A stretch of DNA of 64,000 nucleotides from Mucilaginibacter lacusdianchii (GCF_009770985.1 NZ_WSRW01000002.1:496001-560000); one strand, 5' to 3'. Counted from the stretch's first letter, positions 1 through 8,977 are shown. Program-made: numbers and translations. The notes: generated by a model not told the origin, from the sequence alone.

Positions 1-1199
1 ATGGCAAGTGTATTGTATAAAATACCGGTTACTGCGTTGCTGTTGGTTAAAGTTCCAAATGTAGTTACACCAACTTTAACACGTTTACTAACGTTATGAT
101 CAATCACAGCGCGTAAAGATGCACGGCTAAAATCTTGAGTTACCTGGGTGCCTTTTTCATAATAATAACCACCGCTGATAGAGAATTGTGTATTCTCGTT
201 ACCACCAGAGATACTTAGCTGATCGTTAGTCAGCAAGCCTTTCCTGTATATGTAATCTTGCCAATTGGTACTGGTGCCATTAGCAATGCCTTGCAACTCT
301 GCAGCAGTAAATGGATAACCGGTAGCTTTTGCAGGGTTACCATTAATAGATTCTTGTTTAAAAGCGGCAAATTGTGCACCGTTCATGAACGGGTACTTTT
401 TAGTAATGTTGCTGATACCGGCGTAGGCATCCAAACTAACAATTGTTCTGCCGGTTTTACCTCTTTTGGTAGTTACGATAATTACACCGCCAGAAGCTCT
501 TGAACCGTAAATAGCAGCGGCCGATGCATCTTTTAAAACATCAATGCTTAAGATATCATCCTGGTTTAGATCGTTTAAACTACCGCCTACAAAAGGTACA
601 CCATCAACTACGAATAGCGGACCGTTCTGTGCATCTGCCTGACTTCTGTTTGTTGCGAAAGAGCGTTCGCCACGTAAGCGGATCTGGCCTTGTGAACCCG
701 GCGTAGAACTGTTACTGGAAATATCCAGGCCTGCAATACGACCTTTTAACTGGTCTACTACGTTTGGTGATGCTGGTACCTCTTGTAAGGTTGTTCCACT
801 AATGGAAGCTACCGAACCGGTTACGTCCTTTTTACGCTGCGTACCGTAACCTACCACTACTACATCGTTAAGACTTCGCGAATTGGCCGACATTCTAACG
901 GTTACGTTATTGCTTTGTGCAGTAAGCGCAATTTCTTGGTCTACATATCCTACATAAGTTACTACCAAGGCAGGCTCGCCTTCCGGAACCGTAATGGTAA
1001 ACCTACCATTCACATCTGTAGTGGTAGTTAACTTGGCGGTTTTTAACCTTACTGTAGCACCAATCAGGGTCTCGCCTTTCTCGTCCAGTACTGTACCGGT
1101 TACGCTTCTGGACTGTGCATACAGGTTTACCGAAAGCATACTGATACTAATAAGTACCAGCAAAGCCTTCCAGCATTTAATGAGTCTAAGTTTTTCCAT
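1..1199 (-). CDS. SusC-like TonB-dependent outer-membrane receptor, N-terminal part
   Basis: 399 complete codons are visible before the gene runs off the left edge, so the beta-barrel is missing. The frame starts MEKLRLIKCWKALLVLISIS, a signal peptide ending near YAQ (residue 29). It continues into a carboxypeptidase-regulatory-like beta-sandwich (about 31-115; TVLDEKGETLIGATV), the SusC hallmark VVVVGYGTQRKKDVTGS, and the TonB plug (about 130-230; VDGVPFVGGSLNDLNQDD and AAIYGSRASGGVIIVTTKRG). Receptors of this kind import oligosaccharides together with a SusD lipoprotein; that partner would lie left of the window. The divergent GH10 xylanase and a shared operator motif suggest xylo-oligosaccharides as substrate, which is inference. 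Family call is firm; substrate is not proven. Confidence 0.93.
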   Translation of the reverse strand, partial: MEKLRLIKCWKALLVLISISMLSVNLYAQSRSVTGTVLDEKGETLIGATVRLKTAKLTTTTDVNGRFTITVPEGEPALVVTYVGYVDQEIALTAQSNNVTVRMSANSRSLNDVVVVGYGTQRKKDVTGSVASISGTTLQEVPASPNVVDQLKGRIAGLDISSNSSTPGSQGQIRLRGERSFATNRSQADAQNGPLFVVDGVPFVGGSLNDLNQDDILSIDVLKDASAAAIYGSRASGGVIIVTTKRGKTGRTIVSLDAYAGISNITKKYPFMNGAQFAAFKQESINGNPAKATGYPFTAAELQGIANGTSTNWQDYIYRKGLLTNDQLSISGGNENTQFSISGGYYYEKGTQVTQDFSRASLRAVIDHNVSKRVKVGVTTFGTLTNSNAVTGILYNTLA

Positions 1200-1254
1200 A
1201 ATTAATTTAAAGTGTTTGTTTTTGGTTGTCAAGTTTTAAGAATACACTGGTAAC

Positions 1255-1353
1255 TTACAGTGCACTATACGGCATACCGGGACTACCAGGCGTTGGCTTA
1301 AGCCGTTTAGATTCTTTTGCAGTAATGGAAATAGAAAGTAAAAATTCTCTCAT
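1255..1353 (-). CDS. Possible 32-residue leader ORF upstream of susC
   Basis: A complete short frame in the presumed susC leader, on the same strand and ending 55 bases before the susC start. It begins MREFLLSIS, has a basic middle (KESKRLK) and ends with a Pro/Gly-rich tail, PTPGSPGMPYSAL. There is no Shine-Dalgarno sequence, but that is normal in this phylum. It could be a translated leader, a small peptide or chance. I do not recognise a family. Its position between an operator and a regulated receptor gene is the only functional hint. Confidence 0.3.
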   Translation of the reverse strand: MREFLLSISITAKESKRLKPTPGSPGMPYSAL

Positions 1354-1524
1354 AGTATAATATTTTGATTTTTAGTAATTATTTTCTTTACAAATGTGCT
1401 CCTCACTGAACTTAGCCAACATATGGTGTTGTTATAAGCAGCCTGCAGCATTTGTCAAATGAAGCCTCGGAAAAAATTATAATTGGAATATTGGTTGGCT
1501 AAAAGTAGTAAGAAAATTTAAAAA

Positions 1525-1538
1525 TGCAATCGATTGCA
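1525..1538. promoter_or_regulatory. LacI-type operator (susC side)
   Basis: Perfect 14-bp palindrome TGCAATCGATTGCA. The central AATCGATT fits the CG-centred half-sites bound by LacI/GalR regulators. It lies 326 bases upstream of the susC start, with a poor TAAATTG -7 candidate overlapping on the minus strand. The same core occurs at five other places in the window, four of them next to xylan or pentose genes. Confidence 0.7.
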
Positions 1539-1793
1539 ATTTATTTTAATATGTTTTGCGAGGAATGAAATATTAATATTTTTAAAAAACTGAGCCAGTA
1601 AAGAATTACTCATAATATAAATACAAAATCATTTATAACCTTTTAATAATATCTGTCAATCTTTTAAAAAATTACAAAAAATAAACTGCAGCAATTTTTG
1701 TTGTGAGAGACAATAGTGAATACAGCTTCATAAAAAGTTTTTGATCACTCTTCATTTATTTAATACTTACCTTACTGGTAACCCTTTATAAAA

Positions 1794-1824
1794 CTTGTGT
1801 AAGTGATAAATACAAGTATATTTG
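1794..1824 (+). promoter_or_regulatory. Predicted promoter of GH10-GH115 operon
   Basis: CTTG at 1794-1797, 19 bases, then TATATTTG at 1817-1824. This matches the Bacteroidetes primary sigma pattern TTTG/TTG-N19-21-TAnnTTTG. The -7 box is the left shoulder of the operator palindrome, so repressor and polymerase should exclude each other. The predicted leader is roughly 85 bases. Confidence 0.65.
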
Positions 1825-1845
1825 CAATCGATTGCAAATATACTT
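1814..1845. promoter_or_regulatory. 32-bp perfect palindromic operator before GH10
   Basis: All 32 bases are self-complementary. The core TTGCAATCGATTGCAA is flanked by the arms AAGTATAT and ATATACTT. It is the longest of the six CAATCGATTG sites in the window and sits on the predicted -7 box, 68 bases before the xylanase start codon. The two LacI-family genes at 10464 and 11559 are the obvious candidate regulators. Confidence 0.75.
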
Positions 1846-1912
1846 TGAATCGTTGTTTTGAAGGAATCTCTCTAGAGTTTTCAAAGAATTTGTTAGCCAA
1901 TTAAAACCTCTT

Positions 1913-3037
1913 ATGAATAAACTTTTTTTACTTGGAACAATAAAGCGCCTTAGTATTCGGGTTGCTTTAGTTGCTGTTGTTGGATGCTGCACTGTAACGG
2001 AGATTAAAGCTCAAGCTAATACTGGTGACTCTAAAGGATTGAAAGATTATTATCAACCTTATTTTCCCGTTGGTGTAGCAGTAGCCCCCCAAAATTTAAC
2101 CGGTAATGACGCCAATTTTATTCTACAACACTTCAACAGCGTAACCCCCGAGAATGCCATGAAGATGGGCCCTATCCATCCGCGCGAAGACTTATATTCT
2201 TGGAAGGACGCAGATTCTATCGTAAACTTTGCTCAAAAACATGGTCTACGCGTACGCGGTCACAACTTATGCTGGCACGAGCAAACGCCTAATTGGTTAT
2301 TTACTGATAGCACAGGCAAGCAGGTAACCAAAGAGGTTTTGTTAAGAAGACTAAAAGATCATATTACAACAGTTGTTAATCGTTATAAGGGTAAAATATA
2401 CGCTTGGGATGTTGTGAACGAAGCTATTGATGACGATAACACTAAATTTTTACGTAACTCCCTCTGGTACCAGATATGTGGAGAGGACTTTATTGTCAAA
2501 GCATTTGAATACGCTCATGCTGCCGATCCAAATGCTATCCTGTTTTACAATGATTATAACACCGAACGCCCTGAAAAAATGGAGCGTGTATACAGGTTAA
2601 TGAAAAAGTTGGTAGATGCCAAAGTTCCTGTTAATGCAGTAGGCTTACAGGCACACTGGTCTGTTTATGAACCCACCGCAGCCGAGTTACGCAACACCAT
2701 CAAAAAGTTTGCATCATTGGGCTTAAAAGTACAAATTACGGAGTTGGATATATCTATCTATCCTTGGGAGAAAAACCGTCGCTCGTTACGCCCGGGCGAA
2801 AAAGGCGAGTACACACCCGAGTTAGAACAAAAACAAACAGCCAAATACAAAGAAGTTTTCAGCATTTTCCGTGAGCAAAAAAAAGTGCTCACAGGTGTAA
2901 CCTTCTGGAACCTGTCTGACCGCTCTACTTGGCTGGATGAGTATCCGGTAGCTGGCCGTAAAAACTTCCCTCTTTTGTTCGACACGAATTTACAGCCTAA
3001 AAAAGTCTATGATGAAGTAATCAATTTCAAGAAATAG
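1913..3037 (+). CDS. Secreted endo-1,4-beta-xylanase, GH10
   Basis: A 374-residue GH10 enzyme that hydrolyses internal xylan beta-1,4 bonds. A signal peptide (1-34, ending IKAQA) precedes a single catalytic TIM barrel with no carbohydrate-binding module. Family motifs are clear: NAMKMGPIHP near 81, GHNLCWHEQTPNW near 116, the acid/base Glu170 in WDVVNEAIDD, and the nucleophile Glu277 in ITELDIS. It ends close to the usual barrel end (KKVYDEVINFKK). The gene is preceded by a 32-bp operator and promoter and is followed after 23 bases by the GH115 alpha-glucuronidase, so the two are probably co-transcribed for glucuronoxylan breakdown. It probably acts in the periplasm or at the cell surface. 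Confidence 0.95.
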   Translation: MNKLFLLGTIKRLSIRVALVAVVGCCTVTEIKAQANTGDSKGLKDYYQPYFPVGVAVAPQNLTGNDANFILQHFNSVTPENAMKMGPIHPREDLYSWKDADSIVNFAQKHGLRVRGHNLCWHEQTPNWLFTDSTGKQVTKEVLLRRLKDHITTVVNRYKGKIYAWDVVNEAIDDDNTKFLRNSLWYQICGEDFIVKAFEYAHAADPNAILFYNDYNTERPEKMERVYRLMKKLVDAKVPVNAVGLQAHWSVYEPTAAELRNTIKKFASLGLKVQITELDISIYPWEKNRRSLRPGEKGEYTPELEQKQTAKYKEVFSIFREQKKVLTGVTFWNLSDRSTWLDEYPVAGRKNFPLLFDTNLQPKKVYDEVINFKK

Positions 3038-3060
3038 CCTTAGTTACAATCATACCTACC

Positions 3061-5982
3061 ATGCAAATATTATTAAAATTTTTATCGGCAAACCTTAAAC
3101 AAGCCCGCCGCCTAGCTAGCGCAAGTTGTTTGGTATTTATATGCTGTGGTAAACAGCAAGCCTACGCTACGGGCGAACCAAATTATGTTTCGGCCCAGGT
3201 TAGTGCCGGCAGCTTTGCTTTATCAGTGTCCGGCAAATCGGCACCTATATATGTTAGCAGTGCAGACTATGCCGGCGTAATGCGTGCAGCAAAAGATTTA
3301 CAAACAGACATTATATCCGTTACCCGTGCTCAGCCAACACTTTCAACCGGCGCAGTAAGCGGCAAGCAGGTGGTACTGATTGGCACCATCGGCAAAAGTC
3401 CGTTAATTGATAAACTTATTCAGCAAAAAAAATTAAATGTAGCCGGTATTAAAGGCAAGTGGGAAACGTTTTTACTGCAAAACATCGAAAAACCTATGCC
3501 GGGTGTTGATCGCGCACTGGTTATAGCCGGAAGTGATAAGCGCGGTACTATCTATGGCATATATGATTTATCGTCGCAAATTGGCGTATCGCCCTGGTAC
3601 TGGTGGGCCGATGTACCAACCAAAACGCAAAAAAATTTATATGTAACGGCAGGCAGGCACTCACAGGGGGAACCGGCCGTCAAATATCGTGGCATATTTA
3701 TAAATGATGAAGCACCAGCATTTTCGGGTTGGACCAAAGAAAAGTTTGGCGGTTTTAACCATCAAATGTATGCCAAGATGTTTGAGTTGATATTGCGCTT
3801 AAAGGGCAACTACCTTTGGCCGGCTATGTGGGGCAACGCTTTTAATGACGACGACCCTTTAAACCGTGCAACCGCCGACGAGTACGGCATTGTAATGGGC
3901 ACCTCGCACCATGAGCCTATGGACAGAGCTCAAACCGAATGGAAACGTTATGGCAAAGGTGAATGGGATTATAACAAGAATGGCGAGGAACTACGTAATT
4001 TTTGGCGCAAAGGCATTCAAAATATGGGCACTGCCGAAACTATAGTAACCGTTGGCATGCGCGGCGACGGTGATATGGCTATGGAGGCCGGTACCAACAT
4101 TGCCTTGCTGGAGAAAATTGTTGGCGACCAGCGTAAAATAATTACCGAAGTAACCGGCAAACCAGCCGAGCAAACACCTCAAATGTGGGCCTTGTACAAA
4201 GAAGTGCAGGATTATTACGACAAAGGTATGCGCGTACCAGACGACGTCACTTTGCTTTTGTGTGACGATAACTGGGGAAACATTCGCAAACTGCCTAAAT
4301 TGGGCGAAAAGCCACGCAAGGGCGGCTACGGTATTTACTATCACTTCGATTACGTAGGCGGTCCGCGCAATTACAAATGGCTAAATACAAACCCTATAAG
4401 CAAGGTTTGGGAACAGATGCATTTGGCTTATGATTATAACGCGCGCCAGGTGTGGATTGTAAACGTGGGCGATTTGAAACCGATGGAATATCCAATCTCT
4501 TTCTTTTTAGATTACGCCTGGAATCCTGCTAGATGGCCTGCAGGCCGTGTGGAAGAATACACCCGCTTATGGGCTAAAGAGCAATTTGGTGCTCAATACG
4601 CTTCGCAAATAGCAGATATTTTGTCTAAATACACTAAATACAACGGCCGTCGTAAACCCGAATTACTGGATCAAAACACTTACAGCTTAGTAAATTATCA
4701 GGAATTTGAAACTGTAGTTAATGACTACAACAAACTTAAAGACGAAGCCGAAATGTTATATAAAGATATTTCAGCTCCGTATAAAGACGCTTATTATGAG
4801 TTAGTGCTGCACCCTGTACTGGCCTGCGCTAATTTAAATGAACTTTACTACAGTACGGCGCTTAACCGATGGTATGCAGAGCAAGGCCGCGCCGCAACTA
4901 ATGACATGGCCGACAAGGTTAAAGATTTATACGCCCGCGATGCCGAAATTTCAAAGTACTACAACACGCAGCTGGCTGGTGGCAAATGGAATCACATGAT
5001 GGACCAGACCCACATTGGTTACACATACTGGCAGCAACCCGAAGCCAACAAAATGCCCGAGGTAAAAACCATTGACATACCAAAACAAGCAGCTATGGGT
5101 GTTGCGGTAGAAGGCTCAACCGATTGGTGGCCTAATGCGACAGATCAAGCCAGTTTACCACAGTTTAGTCCTCATTATAAAGCACCGCATTATATTGAAG
5201 TGTTTAATCGTGGCAAAGAAGCAGTGAGATATACCATAACCTGCCCCAGCTGGATTACTGTTTCGTCTACTAATGGAAGCGTTGAAAAGCAAACTCGTCT
5301 CTGGGTAAACGTCAACTGGGACAAAGTACCTGCCGGTGCAACAAGCGCGCCTGTTACCATCACTGGTTCTGACGGTGTTAAAGTTACGGTACATGTAAAT
5401 TTAAATAATACTATGAAGGCAGTACCGGTTAATGGTTTTGTTCAGAATAACGGATATGTGTCTATTGAAGCTGAGCATTACACAAAAGCGGTTAATAGTA
5501 CTACGGCCCATTGGCTAACCATACCCGATTATGGACGTACCCTGTCTGGCGTAACTCCCTACCCTGCAACGGCACCAATCCAAAAACTTGGTGGAAACAG
5601 TCCGCATTTGGAATATACCGTTATTTTAACTGACACAGGCACGGTAGCTATCAATGCTTATATATCGCCTACCATTGATTTTACGCATGATAAGAGTTTG
5701 AAATATGCTATTTCGTTTGACGAAGAACAGCCACAAATATTTAGCGTTAATGCCGAAGCTAATCAGCGATTATGGAACAAAGCGGTAGCCGAAAACATCA
5801 ACATTTTAGTTTCAAAACACCATATCAGTAAACCCGGAGCACACACGGTAAAATTTTGGATGGTGAGTCCGGGCGTAGTTCTGCAAAAACTGGTATTAGA
5901 CGTTAACAGCGGATTGAAACCAAGTTATTTAGGCCCGCCAGAAAGTTTCAATACTGCTACAGGTATTAAAATAATAAATTGA
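3061..5982 (+). CDS. Alpha-glucuronidase, GH115
   Basis: A 973-residue protein with an export signal (1-36, ending AYA; a Cys pair at 28-29 leaves a lipoprotein possible). GH115 motifs are plain: GTIYGIYDLSSQIGVSPWYW, LRLKGNYLWPAMWGNAF, EYGIVMGTSHHEPM, TVGMRGDGDMAM, LLCDDNWGNIRKLP and YHFDYVGGPRNYKW, followed by the C-terminal beta-rich GH115 domains (from about residue 700). GH115 enzymes remove (4-O-methyl)glucuronic acid from internal xylose residues of intact glucuronoxylan, unlike GH67 enzymes, which need the terminal xylose of an oligomer. It lies 23 bases after the GH10 gene. The length is normal for the family. Substrate is inferred from family and neighbours. Confidence 0.93.
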   Translation: MQILLKFLSANLKQARRLASASCLVFICCGKQQAYATGEPNYVSAQVSAGSFALSVSGKSAPIYVSSADYAGVMRAAKDLQTDIISVTRAQPTLSTGAVSGKQVVLIGTIGKSPLIDKLIQQKKLNVAGIKGKWETFLLQNIEKPMPGVDRALVIAGSDKRGTIYGIYDLSSQIGVSPWYWWADVPTKTQKNLYVTAGRHSQGEPAVKYRGIFINDEAPAFSGWTKEKFGGFNHQMYAKMFELILRLKGNYLWPAMWGNAFNDDDPLNRATADEYGIVMGTSHHEPMDRAQTEWKRYGKGEWDYNKNGEELRNFWRKGIQNMGTAETIVTVGMRGDGDMAMEAGTNIALLEKIVGDQRKIITEVTGKPAEQTPQMWALYKEVQDYYDKGMRVPDDVTLLLCDDNWGNIRKLPKLGEKPRKGGYGIYYHFDYVGGPRNYKWLNTNPISKVWEQMHLAYDYNARQVWIVNVGDLKPMEYPISFFLDYAWNPARWPAGRVEEYTRLWAKEQFGAQYASQIADILSKYTKYNGRRKPELLDQNTYSLVNYQEFETVVNDYNKLKDEAEMLYKDISAPYKDAYYELVLHPVLACANLNELYYSTALNRWYAEQGRAATNDMADKVKDLYARDAEISKYYNTQLAGGKWNHMMDQTHIGYTYWQQPEANKMPEVKTIDIPKQAAMGVAVEGSTDWWPNATDQASLPQFSPHYKAPHYIEVFNRGKEAVRYTITCPSWITVSSTNGSVEKQTRLWVNVNWDKVPAGATSAPVTITGSDGVKVTVHVNLNNTMKAVPVNGFVQNNGYVSIEAEHYTKAVNSTTAHWLTIPDYGRTLSGVTPYPATAPIQKLGGNSPHLEYTVILTDTGTVAINAYISPTIDFTHDKSLKYAISFDEEQPQIFSVNAEANQRLWNKAVAENINILVSKHHISKPGAHTVKFWMVSPGVVLQKLVLDVNSGLKPSYLGPPESFNTATGIKIIN

Positions 5983-5999
5983 TGCGCTTTTATAAAAAA

Positions 6000-6043
6000 C
6001 ATCGGCAGTGTGAGTATTTTATATAATGTTAAAAATGCCGATG
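6000..6043. terminator. Weak hairpin after GH115
   Basis: Arms CATCGGCA and TGCCGATG (8 bp) enclose a 28-base AT-rich loop and are followed by an imperfect T-rich stretch (ATTTTAAATTTTT). The loop is long for an intrinsic terminator, so this is only a candidate end for the xylanase operon. Confidence 0.35.
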
Positions 6044-6106
6044 ATTTTAAATTTTTACTACGGCTATCAATAACTGAATCTAAACGAAAATAAGCTTTTA
6101 AGAGCT

Positions 6107-6120
6107 TTGCAATCGATTGT
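6107..6120. promoter_or_regulatory. LacI-type operator before transaldolase
   Basis: TTGCAATCGATTGT, with the 10-bp palindromic core CAATCGATTG. It lies 114 bases before the transaldolase start. GCTTTG directly abuts the core, resembling the TTTG-CAATCGATTG join seen at the GH10 promoter, although the TA of a -7 box is replaced by GA. This places a pentose-phosphate enzyme in the same predicted regulon as the xylanase. Confidence 0.6.
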
Positions 6121-6233
6121 GAAAATTATTTAGGTAACGTCCAAAATTTGTTGCATTTTTACCGTGCATTTACGGCACAACCGCTGTTTGCGGGTTTATA
6201 AGGTTTATCATATCATAAACAGACAATTATATT

Positions 6234-6911
6234 ATGAAATTTTTTATTGACACGGCGAACCTGGCACAAATCAGGGAAGCGCATGATCTGGGTGTACTGG
6301 ACGGAGTTACCACTAACCCATCCCTGATGGCTAAAGAAGGCATCACCGGCCATGACAACGTTATTGCACATTACAAAGCCATCTGTGAAATTACCGACGG
6401 TGATGTAAGCGCCGAAGTCATTTCTACAACTTTTGACGAAATGGTTGCTGAAGGTGAAGCTCTGGCCCAGCTGCATGAGCAGATTGTGGTAAAAGTTCCA
6501 ATGATTAAAGACGGCGTTAAAGCCATTAAATATTTTACCGAAAAAGGTATCCGTACCAACTGTACATTGGTATTCTCGGCTGGTCAGGCACTGCTTGCTG
6601 CTAAAGCCGGTGCTACCTATGTATCACCTTTTATTGGCCGTTTAGATGACGTATCTACCGACGGTTTACAACTCATTGAAGATATCCGTTTGATTTATGA
6701 TAACTACGGTTACCAAACTCAAATCCTGGCAGCATCGGTACGTCACCCTATGCATATTATTAACTGTGCTAAAATCGGCTCTGATGTGATTACTGGTCCG
6801 CTTTCGGCCATTACTGCTTTATTAAAGCACCCGTTGACCGATAATGGCTTGGCTCAATTTCTGGCCGACCACGCCAAAGCTGCTGCTGCAGGCGTAGAGC
6901 CAGTAAAGTAA
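6234..6911 (+). CDS. tal: Transaldolase (short TalC/Fsa-type)
   Basis: 225 residues, the length of the compact transaldolase / fructose-6-phosphate aldolase-like subfamily. The TIM-barrel motifs are present: MKFFIDTAN with Asp6, [13 protein letters not shown] near 24-36, and the Schiff-base Lys87 in VVKVPM, followed by [35 protein letters not shown] strands. It transfers a dihydroxyacetone unit in the non-oxidative pentose phosphate pathway. With the transketolase pair just downstream it would feed xylose-derived xylulose-5-P into glycolysis. A LacI-type operator sits upstream. Sequence alone does not separate transaldolase from aldolase activity; the pathway context favours transaldolase. 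Confidence 0.88.
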   Translation: MKFFIDTANLAQIREAHDLGVLDGVTTNPSLMAKEGITGHDNVIAHYKAICEITDGDVSAEVISTTFDEMVAEGEALAQLHEQIVVKVPMIKDGVKAIKYFTEKGIRTNCTLVFSAGQALLAAKAGATYVSPFIGRLDDVSTDGLQLIEDIRLIYDNYGYQTQILAASVRHPMHIINCAKIGSDVITGPLSAITALLKHPLTDNGLAQFLADHAKAAAAGVEPVK

Positions 6912-7052
6912 TTGGTGGCTAGCCTAGTATTGAGTTGCCAAAATCTACTCAACACAAGCACTTACTACTAGCTTCCATTTAGCAAATTAAACTAACAGCA
7001 TAATTCAATCACAGGTCATTGGCTACTTGTCACTGACCACTGACTACAACGA

Positions 7053-7898
7053 ATGACACAAGATATTCAAGAGCTTAAAGGTATTGCCTCACAAGTACGC
7101 CGTGATGTGGTGCGCATGGTGCATGGCTGCCAAAGCGGTCACCCGGGTGGCTCATTGGGCTGTACCGACTATTTGGTTGCCCTGTACTTTTCAATCATGA
7201 AAAACGACCCGGCTTTTAACATGGACGGTATTGGCGAAGATGTATTTTTCCTTTCTAACGGTCACATATCACCGGTATTTTATTCTGTTTTAGCCCGTAG
7301 CGGTTACTTTGATGTGGCAGAATTGGCTACCTTCCGTAAACTGGATTCCAGATTACAGGGCCACCCAACCACACACGAACATCTGCCGGGCGTACGCATC
7401 GCTTCTGGCTCATTAGGCCAAGGCTTATCTGTAGGTATTGGTGCTGCATTAGCTAAAAAACTAAACGGCGACGATCGCTTGGTATTTACCTTACATGGCG
7501 ACGGTGAGTTGCAGGAAGGCCAGATTTGGGAAGCTGCCATGTTTGCGCCGCACAACAAGGTAGACAATCTGATTATGACGGTTGATGCCAACGGTCAGCA
7601 AATTGATGGGCCAACTAAAGTAGTTCTTTCATTAGGTGACCTGCATGCTAAGTTTGTTGCTTTCGGTTGGGAAGTAATGGAGATGAAAGGTAATGATATG
7701 GCCGCTGTGGTTGAAGGTTTACAAAAAGCCATTAGCCTTACAGGCAAAGGCAAACCAGTGTGCATTTTAATGCAAACCGACATGGGTGCCGGCGTTGACT
7801 TTATGATGGGCTCGCACAAATGGCATGGTGTTGCCCCTAACGATGCACAGTTAGAGCAGGCTTTAAATCAACTGGAAGAAACTTTAGGAGACTATTAA
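7053..7898 (+). CDS. tkt: Transketolase, N-terminal subunit
   Basis: 281 residues corresponding to the thiamine-diphosphate-binding half of transketolase. Visible motifs are GHPGGSLGCTDY near 29, FLSNGHISP near 67, GSLGQGLSVGIGAALAKK near 119, and the TPP/Mg motif GDGELQEGQ (149-157) with DANGQQ at 178. The C-terminal half is a separate gene 103 bases downstream. Such two-gene transketolases are known in Bacteroidetes and archaea, so this is not a frameshift: both genes have proper start and stop codons and intact domain edges. It moves two-carbon ketol groups between pentose and hexose phosphates. Confidence 0.93.
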   Translation: MTQDIQELKGIASQVRRDVVRMVHGCQSGHPGGSLGCTDYLVALYFSIMKNDPAFNMDGIGEDVFFLSNGHISPVFYSVLARSGYFDVAELATFRKLDSRLQGHPTTHEHLPGVRIASGSLGQGLSVGIGAALAKKLNGDDRLVFTLHGDGELQEGQIWEAAMFAPHNKVDNLIMTVDANGQQIDGPTKVVLSLGDLHAKFVAFGWEVMEMKGNDMAAVVEGLQKAISLTGKGKPVCILMQTDMGAGVDFMMGSHKWHGVAPNDAQLEQALNQLEETLGDY

Positions 7899-7903
7899 TT
7901 CGA

Positions 7904-7996
7904 CAGTTGTCAGTTGCGTGTTGTTAGTTGTTAAATTATAGCTTAATGCTTTTTGCTGACAACAGACAACCCATAACAGACAACCCAACACAACTG
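7904..7996. repeat. Degenerate inverted repeat between the transketolase halves
   Basis: The spacer is built of variations on CAGTTGTCAGTTG on the left and GACAACAGACAACC on the right, so the two arms are roughly complementary around an AT-rich middle (outer arms CAGTTG at 7904 and CAACTG at 7991). The gap before the first subunit (about 7014-7050) ends in similar words (TGTCACTGACCACTGACTAC). This looks like decayed simple-repeat or hairpin DNA, not a promoter. Confidence 0.4.
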
Positions 7997-8001
7997 AAAC
8001 A

Positions 8002-8958
8002 ATGACCAAGTATACATATACAGAAAAAAAAGATACCCGTTCGGGCTTTGGGGCCGGTTTGCTGGAAGCAGGCAAACGCAACCCTAAGGTAGTAGCTTTG
8101 TGCGCCGACCTGGTAGGTTCATTAAAAATGCAGGACTTCATCAATGCTTTTCCTGAGCGTTTTGTGCAGGTAGGTATTGCCGAAGCTAACATGATGGGCA
8201 TTGCAGCCGGTTTGACTATTGGTGGTTACATCCCGTTCACCGGAACATTTGCCAACTTTTCTACCGGCCGTGTTTACGACCAGATTCGCCAGTCTATTGC
8301 CTACTCTGATAAAAACGTTAAGATCTGCGCTTCGCACGCTGGTTTAACTTTGGGTGAAGATGGTGCTACGCACCAAATTTTGGAAGACATTGGCATGATG
8401 AAAATGCTGCCGGGCATGACGGTAATTAACCCTTGCGACTTTAACCAAACCAAAGCCGCCACTATGGCCATTGCCGAGCATCATGGCCCGGTTTACCTGC
8501 GCTTTGGCCGCCCAGTGGTGCCTATCTTTACCCCTGCCGATCAGGTGTTCGAGATTGGTAAAGCCTGGATGGTGAGTGAAGGTACCGACGTAACCATCGT
8601 AGCTACCGGCCACCTGGTATGGGAAGCCATCCAAGCCGGTGAACAGCTGGAAGCGATGGGTATCTCTGCCGAGATCATCAACATACACACCATTAAGCCT
8701 TTTGACGAAGAAGCCGTATTGCGCTCAGTAGCTAAAACCGGCTGTGTGGTATCTGCCGAAGAGCATAACCGCTTAGGTGGCTTAGGCGATTCAGTAGCAC
8801 AAGCTTTAGTGAAAAACAAACCTGTACCACAAGAATACGTTGCTGTTAACGATTCATTCGGTGAATCGGGCACACCTGAGCAACTGATGGCTAAATATGG
8901 TTTAGATGCTAAACATATTGTTGAGGCCGCTCAAAAAGCAATTCAACGTAAAGGATAA
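8002..8958 (+). CDS. tkt: Transketolase, C-terminal subunit
   Basis: 318 residues covering the pyrimidine-binding and C-terminal domains of transketolase. Motifs include the FVQVGIAEANMMGIAAGLTIGG segment with the catalytic Glu of GIAEANM, FANFSTGRVYDQIRQS, SHAGLTLGEDGATHQ, YLRFGRP and the C-terminal VVSAEEHNRLGGLGDSVAQ. It works as a heteromer with the N-terminal subunit encoded upstream. The start is set by the conserved DTRSGFGAGLLEAGKRNPKV. A strong bidirectional terminator follows 19 bases after the stop. Confidence 0.93.
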   Translation: MTKYTYTEKKDTRSGFGAGLLEAGKRNPKVVALCADLVGSLKMQDFINAFPERFVQVGIAEANMMGIAAGLTIGGYIPFTGTFANFSTGRVYDQIRQSIAYSDKNVKICASHAGLTLGEDGATHQILEDIGMMKMLPGMTVINPCDFNQTKAATMAIAEHHGPVYLRFGRPVVPIFTPADQVFEIGKAWMVSEGTDVTIVATGHLVWEAIQAGEQLEAMGISAEIINIHTIKPFDEEAVLRSVAKTGCVVSAEEHNRLGGLGDSVAQALVKNKPVPQEYVAVNDSFGESGTPEQLMAKYGLDAKHIVEAAQKAIQRKG

Positions 8959-8977
8959 TCAATCCTGCTAAGTATAA

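Larger units (their letters stand above)
1200..1912. other. 713-bp divergent regulatory region between susC and GH10
   Basis: AT-rich intergenic region between two divergent genes. It holds a 32-codon leftward ORF (1255-1353), an operator-like palindrome (1525-1538), a second, larger palindrome (1814-1845) with an overlapping promoter for the xylanase gene, and a short palindrome CATTTGTCAAATG near 1460. The susC leader would be about 300 bases if transcription starts near 1525. Nothing else recognisable was found. Confidence 0.6.

Noticed and set aside
258..706. Rightward frames of 60-81 residues near the left edge
   Set aside because: They are antisense to the well-conserved SusC-like reading frame.
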